From contig JAUWYD010000038.1 in assembly GCA_030616025.1 (NCBI GenBank), positions 1 to 8,322 of the forward strand: 8,322 bases of DNA. Reading direction: 5' to 3'. The number at the start of each line of letters is the position of its first letter. Positions within the stretch are counted from its first letter, which is position 1. Origin of the DNA: Chloroflexota bacterium. GTDB taxonomy: Bacteria > Chloroflexota > Anaerolineae > UBA7937 > B3-Chlor. Positions 1-5,887 of this stretch are shown here, one piece after another. The position numbers and the translations under genes are program-made. The notes under the pieces were generated by a model. That model ran no database searches. It saw only the letters and a program-made list of their open reading frames with translations, and was not told the origin of the DNA.

Positions 1-299
1 GAGAAGGTGAGTTCCTCGTCGTCAAAGCCGGTCTTGATTACATCCCCGGCCTCCACCTGGCGGGGACTCTGGGTCCTGACTCTGACTTCAGGCCCCTTCA
101 GATCCAGAATGACAGGTATCTCCCCCACGGCTCTGGTCATCCTGATAATCTGGTCATACTGATCGAAATCGCCGTGGGCGGTGTTGATTCGCACCGCGTC
201 CATCCCGGCAACGTACATTCGCTCGATCGTTTCCGGGTTCATGCTGCCAGGACCGATGGTGCAGACGATCTTGGTTTTCTTCCGTCGTTTCCTGCTCAT
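1..299 (-). CDS. pyk: Pyruvate kinase, N-terminal part (runs off left edge)
   Basis: Pyruvate kinase transfers phosphate from phosphoenolpyruvate to ADP in the last step of glycolysis, in the cytosol. The first 99 codons are present and the gene continues beyond base 1. After a basic start (MSRKRRKKTK) comes the family N-terminus KIVCTIGPGS (residues 10-19), then a GMDAVRINTAHG block (32-43) matching the usual RxNFSHG active-site strand, then DLKGPEVR (66-73) matching DTKGPEIR. The last residues visible are at the entry to the B domain. The ATG at 299-297 is chosen because it directly precedes the conserved block and has GAGGAT (plus-strand 307-312) seven bases upstream. Oddities: the usual Ser of NFSHG is Ala41 and the usual Thr of DTKGPE is Leu67; both positions take part in K+ binding in the rabbit muscle enzyme, while the Glu of KGPE is kept. 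The gene is divergent from the MscS gene. Family assignment is firm; metal dependence is inference. Confidence 0.95.
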   Translation of the reverse strand, partial: MSRKRRKKTKIVCTIGPGSMNPETIERMYVAGMDAVRINTAHGDFDQYDQIIRMTRAVGEIPVILDLKGPEVRVRTQSPRQVEAGDVIKTGFDDEELTF

Positions 300-395
300 A
301 CTCTCTATCCTCGTGGGACTCTCCATCAGTTGAGCTGTCCTAGAGCGCGACACTGTTGCGCGATCCAAGCAACTCAGGATTCCAGCATCATGCGG

Positions 396-425
396 ATTGT
401 ACCACGGTGGAGCCGGATCTGGCAA
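396..425 (-). promoter_or_regulatory. Predicted sigma-70 promoter for pyruvate kinase
   Basis: On the minus strand a -35 box TTGCCA (plus 420-425) and a -10 box TACAAT (plus 396-401) are separated by 18 bases. Each box has five of six consensus bases, and the -10 is preceded by TGG, an extended -10 element. Transcription would start near plus 388-390 and leave an untranslated leader of about 90 bases before the pyruvate kinase ATG. No experimental support is available from the sequence. Confidence 0.6.
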
Positions 426-481
426 TGCCTTCTTGATGGTCTGGCCTGCCGACTTCGAGGGCGGGAGTTCGTCTTTTGAGC

Positions 482-495
482 TAGGTCGCGAGCTA
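482..495. promoter_or_regulatory. Near-palindrome next to the rightward promoter, possible operator
   Basis: TAGGTCGCGAGCTA is a 14-bp inverted repeat in which six of seven base pairs match, centred on the perfect palindrome TCGCGA (486-491). It ends three bases before the -35 box at 499. The hexamer GAGCTA also occurs twice in direct orientation (478-483 and 490-495). A dimeric regulator could bind here and act on the rightward promoter, the leftward one, or both. Short palindromes are common by chance in GC-rich DNA, so this is only a candidate. Confidence 0.3.
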
Positions 496-498
496 CGG

Positions 499-527
499 TT
501 GACAGCACCTTTGCTTCGAGGTATACT
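499..527 (+). promoter_or_regulatory. Near-consensus sigma-70 promoter for the MscS-led operon
   Basis: A perfect -35 hexamer TTGACA (499-504) and a -10 hexamer TATACT (522-527, five of six consensus bases) are separated by the ideal 17 bases. Transcription would start around 533-535, giving a leader of about 60 bases with the strong ribosome site at 583-590. No comparably good promoter was seen in the gaps before the next three genes, so this one probably drives the whole rightward set at high basal strength. Confidence 0.75.
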
Positions 528-582
528 GCCTCAGAGGCTTGACGGCCGCATAGTATTTGGGTCGTTCGCTTCAGTTCACTGT

Positions 583-590
583 GAGGAGGT
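583..590 (+). promoter_or_regulatory. Strong Shine-Dalgarno site of the MscS gene
   Basis: GAGGAGGT lies six bases upstream of the ATG at 597, close to ideal in both sequence and spacing. It fixes that start codon and predicts efficient translation. Confidence 0.85.
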
Positions 591-596
591 GCTAGT

Positions 597-1697
597 ATGG
601 ACGTCTTGCCACGGGCTCCTTCGGAGGAGGTTTTCCTACAACTGGCCACAGCGGGAATAATCGTGATCCTTGTGGCTGTAGTTGCCAGGGTGGTGATGCT
701 CTTCGTTGACCGCATCGTGCCGCGGTTGACGGGTAGGACCGAGACAGCGCTGGACGACTTGATCATCAATGCCGTTCGTACTCCGCTATTCGTATTCATT
801 GTCCTCCTGGGGGTGCGTGGCGCTCTCACCCAGCTCACCTTTCTGGACGAGGCCTGGCGACAGGTATTAGAAGGGCTCGTCTTTGTTGCGTTCATTGTGG
901 TGGGCTATGTCCTCCTATATCGCTTGATCGGCAACCTCGTGTCCTGGTATGCCAGGAGCCTGGCCTTGAAGACCGAGACCACCGTTGACGAGCAGTTGGT
1001 GCCCTTCTTGCGGAGGATCATCCAACTGGTGGTGGCGGCTATCGCGCTGATCATGATTATGGATCATTTCGGTTTCGATATCAGCGCGCTGGTGGCGACC
1101 CTGGGGGTCAGTTCTCTGGCCTTCGCGTTGGCGGCACAGGCCTTCCTGGGGGACACAATCGCCGGCTTCCTGATCATGGTCGACCGTCCTTTCGGCGTGG
1201 GTGATCGCATCCAGCTGCCCCAGGAGGTGATGGGAGAGTATGGGGACTGGGGGGATGTGGCGGAGATAGGTATTCGCAGTACCCGGATTCGCTCCACGGA
1301 TGGCGTGCTACTGACCGTCCCCAACTCCAAGCTCACCAACGAGGTAGTGATCAACTTCAGCCACAGTCAAAGCCCCAACCTGCGCGTCCGGCTGCGAGTG
1401 GCGGTAGCCCCGGACTCATCGACCGTAGAGAGAGCTCTGGCCGAGATAGAGAGGATAGCTTTGCAGGAGCCCGACATCGTCCATGAGCCGAGAGCACCAG
1501 AGGTGGTTGTCCGTGAGATCGAGGCCTACGATGTACTGCTCGAACTCCGCTTCTACGTGGATGATGCGCGCAAGATGAGGCGCACCAAGTCGCGGGTGAC
1601 GGAGGAGATCCTGCGCGCCTTTGAGGAGAAGGGGATCGAGATTGCCACTCCGATGCAAGTGGTTCACGTGGTGCAGGAGGAAGGCGCTGGGCGTTGA
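597..1697 (+). CDS. MscS-family mechanosensitive ion channel
   Basis: A small-conductance mechanosensitive channel of 366 residues. Such channels form heptamers in the inner membrane and open under tension to release solutes after hypo-osmotic shock. Four hydrophobic segments are visible before the pore helix (about residues 15-39, 63-80, 91-112 and 139-157), so it has more transmembrane helices than E. coli MscS (three per subunit). The pore helix follows at about 160-198, rich in Ala and Gly, and runs into RPFGVGDRI (197-205). The beta domain carries GDVAEIGIRSTRIR (219-232) and VPNSKLTNEVVINFS (241-255), both family hallmarks. About ten residues between DRI and GDV (206-218, including EYGDW) look like a small loop insertion. 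A charged C-terminal alpha/beta domain (about 262-360) completes the protein. It is the first gene behind the promoter at 499-527, and 67 bases separate it from the kinase gene. Family assignment is firm; ion preference cannot be read. Confidence 0.95.
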   Translation: MDVLPRAPSEEVFLQLATAGIIVILVAVVARVVMLFVDRIVPRLTGRTETALDDLIINAVRTPLFVFIVLLGVRGALTQLTFLDEAWRQVLEGLVFVAFIVVGYVLLYRLIGNLVSWYARSLALKTETTVDEQLVPFLRRIIQLVVAAIALIMIMDHFGFDISALVATLGVSSLAFALAAQAFLGDTIAGFLIMVDRPFGVGDRIQLPQEVMGEYGDWGDVAEIGIRSTRIRSTDGVLLTVPNSKLTNEVVINFSHSQSPNLRVRLRVAVAPDSSTVERALAEIERIALQEPDIVHEPRAPEVVVREIEAYDVLLELRFYVDDARKMRRTKSRVTEEILRAFEEKGIEIATPMQVVHVVQEEGAGR

Positions 1698-1764
1698 CCA
1701 CGGCGTCTGCGGGCTACCCCCATCGTGAAGCCCTGGCCCCTGTTAGATCCTCGTTGAGGGCGGT

Positions 1765-2703
1765 ATGGATTTACTCTGTGTTGGCGAGCTACTGGTAGAT
1801 AGAATCGCCATCGGTCCGGCGTATCGGCGTTTCTTTGGTGGTGCGCCAGCCAACGTCGCCGTCAATTACAGTCAATTGGGAGGCGAGGCGGCCATCGTGG
1901 GGAAGGTGGGCGCCGATTCTTCTGGTCGCTTCCTGATCGATGAGCTGCGCTCTCATGGGGTCCTTTCTGACGGGGTGGTCGTGGATCCCCGGCATCGGAC
2001 GAGCGAGGTTTACGTCGGCTCAGGGGAGATGCCCTGTTGCCCCACGCGCGATGCGGACTTCCACCTGCGGCCCGGCGAGATCGATGTCGGCCTGGTGGGT
2101 GAATGTCGAATCCTTCACACCTCGGTTTTCTCCTTGTCCCGGGAGCCCGCCCGTTTCGCGGTTCTGGACGCCGTCAAGCTGGCGAAGGAAAAGGGAAAAC
2201 TGGTTTCGCTAGAGCTCAACTATCGCCCTGAAGTGTGGCCTGATCGCCAGGAGGCTCTCCACATCGTAGAAGGACTGCTCCCCTCAGTGGATGCGGTCAA
2301 GCCTTCCCTCGAGGACACTCGCTCCCTGTACGGTGAGCTGGCGGCAGAGGAGCACCTTCACCGATTTGCTGGGTTGGGCCCGCCCTTGGTGGTACTCACC
2401 ATGGGCGACCGAGGATGCCTAGTTTGCCACGAGGACCGGGTGACCCAGGTGCCTGGCTATGCGGCCAGGGCGGTGGACACCATCGGTGCGGGGGACGCCT
2501 TTTGGGCTGGTCTTCTTTTGAAGTGGTTGGGTGGCCGCACACCCGTTGAGGCGGCCAGGTTCGGCAACGCAGTGGCTGCCCTGAAGGTAGCGACCGTGGG
2601 CGCCATCGCCCCTCTACCGCCTGCAGACATGGTGGATGCCGAGTTGCAGAGGCGCCTCGGAGAGAAGGAAGGCGTGTTGGATGGTGCGGACGCAGACCAG
2701 TGA
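1765..2703 (+). CDS. PfkB-family carbohydrate kinase, fructokinase-like
   Basis: An ATP-dependent sugar kinase of the ribokinase/PfkB fold, 312 residues, the usual length. The N-terminal signature is GGAPANVAVNYSQLGG (25-40). The C-terminal signature is DTIGAGDAFWAGLL (238-251), where GAGD forms the anion hole and Asp244 is the expected catalytic base. LTMGDRG (211-217) belongs to the nucleotide site. The segments RDADFHLRPGEID (95-107), LELNYRPEVWP (149-159) and VKPSLEDTRSLYG (178-190) resemble bacterial fructokinases more than ribokinases or 6-phosphofructokinases, so fructose to fructose 6-phosphate is the best guess; 2-keto-3-deoxygluconate kinase is an alternative. One mild variation is Glu150 where fructokinases usually have Asp (xDPNLR). 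The ATG at 1765 starts directly on the first beta strand, with GAGGG (1756-1760) close upstream. Its 3' end overlaps the glycosyltransferase gene by 23 bases, so the two are very likely co-translated. Confidence 0.9.
   Translation: MDLLCVGELLVDRIAIGPAYRRFFGGAPANVAVNYSQLGGEAAIVGKVGADSSGRFLIDELRSHGVLSDGVVVDPRHRTSEVYVGSGEMPCCPTRDADFHLRPGEIDVGLVGECRILHTSVFSLSREPARFAVLDAVKLAKEKGKLVSLELNYRPEVWPDRQEALHIVEGLLPSVDAVKPSLEDTRSLYGELAAEEHLHRFAGLGPPLVVLTMGDRGCLVCHEDRVTQVPGYAARAVDTIGAGDAFWAGLLLKWLGGRTPVEAARFGNAVAALKVATVGAIAPLPPADMVDAELQRRLGEKEGVLDGADADQ
2667..2672 (+). promoter_or_regulatory. Shine-Dalgarno site deciding the start of the SPS-like gene
   Basis: GGAAGG inside the end of the kinase gene stands eight bases before the ATG at 2681. 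The earlier in-frame ATG at 2636 has no comparable site and would prepend 15 residues without family similarity. This favours 2681, within a coupled overlap. Confidence 0.6.
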
Positions 2704-4315
2704 GGCTGGTTTCGACCATAGGTCCGACGAACAGCGCGGGGCTTTGGCCCGCTGGTTCCAGTGGGTTGTCGCTGGTTGCAGGGGGCCAGAACCGTCTCCG
2801 CCTCTGCGAGAGGCCGCGGCGCTGGTGAGACTGGAAGGGGAAAAAGCGGCTTTGCCCTCTCTCCGTACTCCCAGCGAGCCCGAAATCGCTGATATCCTCA
2901 GAGAGCACCACCCGTCTGGTCTGACCTTCGTGGTGGTCAGTTACCACACCAACCCCCTCTACGCCATCAAGGAGCGGGTCCAGGCCGAGGAAGGAATAGA
3001 CATTGACCCCTTCGATCAGGGAGGACAGGGCACCTATCAGGAGAGGCTGGCCTTCGAGCTAGCTGAGACGTTCGGCCTCCGTGTGTTGACCTTCACCCTT
3101 GCTCGCACTTTTCTTCCCAAGGAGCAATACCTGAATATCCACCCTCAAGCTCCTGTTGTCCCCATCGCCCATTCTGGACGCCACGTGGAGGATGAGAGCG
3201 GGCTGGTCAAGAAGGAGAACATCTACTTCATCATTGATGAGTTGGTGGACAACACCGTTGACTACCTGGCCAGAAACGGGGTGCAGGTAGACTTCTTCTC
3301 GGGGCACTATGCCACCGGCATGGCGGCCGCTCGCAGGTTGTCGCAGAGGTATGGCGAGGCAGTAGGGAGGACGACACCCTATTCGACCACTACCCACTCG
3401 CTTGGTTGGGATCGATTTGTAGCCACCTTTGAGGCCTACACAGGGGAGCAACTGAAGAGATTCAATTTGGATCGCAGGCTAGCAGAAGAGAGACGGGCCA
3501 TGCACGAGGCTGATTTGGTGGTGACAGTTGCCCCTAGCGAGATTGAAACCGTTTCCGATTCCGGCCTCTATGCGGTCTCCCCCGAAAAGGTGGTTTCAAT
3601 TCCTGGCGGTGTAGACACTCAGGTCTTCTGTCCCTACGATCCGGCGCAGCACAGAGATGCTGTGACAGCACTGCGTCGGCAACACAGCATCTCAGAGGAT
3701 GACCGCTTGATCCTGGTCATTGGTCGGCTGTGGGATTATCACAGAAAGGGAGTGGATATCGCGCTGCGTGCCTTCGCTCGAGTGCGGGACGATATGGGGG
3801 AACAGGCTGGACTCCTGCGGCTTGCGCTGGTGGGGGTCCCGCCAGTTGATGACCCCACTGGCAAGTGGAGCGGGCTACGAGAGGAAGTGGAGAAGCTTGT
3901 CCACGACAGCGGGGTGCAGGATCGCACTCTACTGATCGAGATGGTGCCGCACGAGGCTGTTCCCACCTGGCTCCATCTGACAGCGCTTTCAAGGGGAGTG
4001 GTCCTGGCGCTACCCAGAGTGGAGCCTTGGGGACTGATGAACCTGGAGGCGATGGCTACGGGGAACGTCGTGGTGACCATCGACGAGGGCGGACCACCTA
4101 ACTACATCCAAACTGGCCAGAATGGCTTGCTTGTGAACAGGGACGATCTTGGGCATACAGTCCAGGTACTAACGGAGGTTCTTAGCAACGGAGAGCTGGC
4201 GGAGCGGATCGGACAGAATGCCCATTCAACTGCCTCAACGGAGCACTCCTGGGGACGCGTGGCTCGGAGATTCCTGTGGGCTCATCTGCAGGCCGTGGAC
4301 GCAGCCGCGGTGTAG
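2681..4315 (+). CDS. Sucrose-phosphate-synthase-like GT4 glycosyltransferase
   Basis: A retaining GT-B glycosyltransferase of family GT4, 544 residues from the preferred ATG (559 from an alternative at 2636). After about 80 poorly conserved residues the first Rossmann strand begins (LTFVVVSYHTNP, from 81). DQGGQGTYQERLA (112-124) matches the DTGGQ loop of sucrose-phosphate synthases. GHYATG (208-213) matches their HYADA, and THSLGW (238-243) matches their HSLGR. The C-terminal domain has IPGGVD (307-312), GRLWDYHRKG (348-357) with the Arg349 and Lys356 that should hold the donor phosphates, and EPWGLMNLE (448-456) with the E-x7-E pair Glu448/Glu456, followed by GGP. This places it with sucrose-phosphate and mannosylfructose-phosphate synthases, donor a nucleotide sugar. 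No phosphatase domain is fused. The acceptor is uncertain; the overlapping fructokinase-like gene makes a fructose-derived acceptor attractive, but this is inference. Confidence 0.85.
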   Translation: MVRTQTSEAGFDHRSDEQRGALARWFQWVVAGCRGPEPSPPLREAAALVRLEGEKAALPSLRTPSEPEIADILREHHPSGLTFVVVSYHTNPLYAIKERVQAEEGIDIDPFDQGGQGTYQERLAFELAETFGLRVLTFTLARTFLPKEQYLNIHPQAPVVPIAHSGRHVEDESGLVKKENIYFIIDELVDNTVDYLARNGVQVDFFSGHYATGMAAARRLSQRYGEAVGRTTPYSTTTHSLGWDRFVATFEAYTGEQLKRFNLDRRLAEERRAMHEADLVVTVAPSEIETVSDSGLYAVSPEKVVSIPGGVDTQVFCPYDPAQHRDAVTALRRQHSISEDDRLILVIGRLWDYHRKGVDIALRAFARVRDDMGEQAGLLRLALVGVPPVDDPTGKWSGLREEVEKLVHDSGVQDRTLLIEMVPHEAVPTWLHLTALSRGVVLALPRVEPWGLMNLEAMATGNVVVTIDEGGPPNYIQTGQNGLLVNRDDLGHTVQVLTEVLSNGELAERIGQNAHSTASTEHSWGRVARRFLWAHLQAVDAAAV

Positions 4316-4330
4316 GGTCCGAGGCGGACC
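4316..4330 (+). other. Short perfect hairpin immediately after the SPS-like gene
   Basis: GGTCCG (4316-4321) and CGGACC (4325-4330) form a perfect six-pair stem with a three-base loop, starting at the base after the TAG stop. No T-run follows, so it is not a standard intrinsic terminator. It could stabilise the upstream message end, cause partial attenuation before the next gene, or be chance. The rest of the 124-bp gap (4331-4439) shows no clear promoter or gene. Confidence 0.4.
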
Positions 4331-4439
4331 GAGAGGGCGCACCTAGCGATACGCTGCTTCGCCGCGCTCCCCAGCTAGTCAGGACGCCATTCGGCGGCCC
4401 GCTGCCCCGTTGCGAGTTCAGGATTGAGGAAGTGCCACA

Positions 4440-5759
4440 TTGAAGATTGCTCTAGTGTCTCTGCAGTTCGAGGCTACGACCACCGGCGGGGGCGGTGTTC
4501 ATGTCGAGAAACTAACCGAACAGCTTCTCCACAGTGGACATGAGGTCACCATCCTGTCCATCCACACGGACCCAACGTTGGCTGGGGCCACCTTGGTGGA
4601 GGGACCTGTGCCCTTTAGCAGGGAGGCCAGAGATGGGTGGTCGGTGGTCAGATTCTTCATTGAGGCAGGGCTCAGCCAACCCTACGACGGGGCAAGGCGA
4701 GTAGAGCTGGCGCGCATCGAGAGGTTCTGTGATACGGTAACCTCGTGGCTGGACGAGCGAGTTGGGGATTTCGAGATCGTACACCTGCATGGACACCATC
4801 TTATCCCAGGTTACCTCGCCCACCGACTCAGGGGGAAAGGGTTCAGGGTGGTGTCCACCATCCACTTTCTGGAATCCACCTTGCTGACAGTTGACCCACA
4901 GGCGGTGGAGCACTTCCGCGTGACCGCGCACACACTGACCCAGATAAAGCTCTGGGAGGCCATGACCCGCTATGCGGACACGATTGTGCCCGTGAGCCCG
5001 CAGGGCAAGGAGGATCTATTGTGCGTCATGAGGGAACTCGGCGTAGAGTTAGAGGACACAGAGGCCAGGACGCATGTCATCTCCAGTGGCGTGGACAACG
5101 AGGTCGTGATGTCCCGCTCTGAGGCTGAGGAAAAGCTAGTGCTGAGTCCCCATCCGGTGGAGTTGGTGATCTTCTGTCGGCTCGACCCGAGCAAAGGGGT
5201 GCATTACGGGATACGTGCCGCTGCAGAAGCGGCTGCAAGCAGCGACCGGAAGCTGACGCTGAGTGTGGCTGGCATCCCGGCGTCAGAGGCCTACCTGCGT
5301 GTCCTCGGTGAGGAGATTCGCCGAGCACGCGACATTCTCTCTGCGGAGATCAAGACCTTCGACAGGATCTTCACCCCGCTGGAGAGAAATGCACTTCTGG
5401 ACAGATGTCACATCTATGTCCTGCCCACTTTGAATGAGCCTTTTGGTATGACGCTGATTGAGGCGGGAGCGAGGGGCAACCGTCTCATTGCCACCGACAC
5501 GGCCGGGCCTCTATACATCCTCGACGGTGAGCAGATGGAGGACAGAGGATGGGGGTATATCACCCGTTGTGGCGTATGTGCCAAGAGGACTGAGGACCCT
5601 GAGGTGAACCTGGCTCCAAACCTGGCGAAGGCGATTGGCTGGACTCTCGACCACTGGCACGCGAGTGCAGACCAGGCGATTCGATTCCTGACCAAGATAG
5701 GGGATGGGTTCACCTGGGGGAAAGTAGCCGAGGATTACCTTGAGGTGTACCGAGGCTGA
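4440..5759 (+). CDS. GT4-family glycosyltransferase (second)
   Basis: A second retaining GT-B transferase, 439 residues, of glycosyltransferase family 4. The start is TTG at 4440: an in-frame TGA at 4425-4427 rules out anything further upstream, GAGGA lies at 4426-4430 nine bases before, and the protein then begins on the expected strand MKIALVSL. A glycine-rich donor loop follows (TGGGGVHVEKL, 15-25), then HLHGHHLIP (115-123), a hinge region with ISSGVD (214-219), CRLDPSKG (246-253) carrying Arg247 and Lys252 for the donor phosphates, and EPFGMTLIE (333-341) with Glu333/Glu341, followed by AGP. Both GT4 domains are intact. It resembles sucrose-synthase/SPS-type and other GT4 enzymes but lacks the HSLG motif of its neighbour, so it is not a simple duplicate and probably has another acceptor. 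It lies 124 bases downstream of the SPS-like gene in the same direction, probably in the same transcript. Substrates are unknown. Confidence 0.85.
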   Translation: MKIALVSLQFEATTTGGGGVHVEKLTEQLLHSGHEVTILSIHTDPTLAGATLVEGPVPFSREARDGWSVVRFFIEAGLSQPYDGARRVELARIERFCDTVTSWLDERVGDFEIVHLHGHHLIPGYLAHRLRGKGFRVVSTIHFLESTLLTVDPQAVEHFRVTAHTLTQIKLWEAMTRYADTIVPVSPQGKEDLLCVMRELGVELEDTEARTHVISSGVDNEVVMSRSEAEEKLVLSPHPVELVIFCRLDPSKGVHYGIRAAAEAAASSDRKLTLSVAGIPASEAYLRVLGEEIRRARDILSAEIKTFDRIFTPLERNALLDRCHIYVLPTLNEPFGMTLIEAGARGNRLIATDTAGPLYILDGEQMEDRGWGYITRCGVCAKRTEDPEVNLAPNLAKAIGWTLDHWHASADQAIRFLTKIGDGFTWGKVAEDYLEVYRG

Positions 5760-5887
5760 CAAGCCATGAAGGCGGCGTTGTCCCAGGCTCGTGCAAGGAT
5801 TCGTTCGACCATCCGCTTCTGGCACTCTTCTTGATTGCGGTGCTGCGATACCAGGAACGCCCCTTGACAGCGGAGGCGCAGCGGGGT
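5760..5887. other. Convergent intergenic region, no gene and no clear terminator
   Basis: The rightward operon and the leftward MFS pair end face to face here, 128 bases apart. GACAA (5758-5762) and TTGTC (5778-5782) could form a weak five-pair stem, but there is no GC-rich stem followed by a T-run in either direction. Termination may be Rho-dependent or the two transcripts may overlap. Short open frames here have no ribosome site and no recognisable content. Confidence 0.5.

Noticed and set aside
374..895. 173-codon minus-strand open frame over the intergenic region and the MscS N-terminus
   Set aside because: Translation is Ser/Thr/Arg-rich with no hydrophobic core or domain pattern, and it is antisense to a firmly identified channel gene and across its promoter.
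2396..2947. 183-codon minus-strand open frame across the kinase/transferase junction
   Set aside because: Antisense to two genes with clear family motifs; Arg/Pro-rich composition typical of GC-rich shadow frames.
5758..5782. Weak stem GACAA/TTGTC as a terminator
   Set aside because: Only five pairs with a 15-base loop and no T-run.
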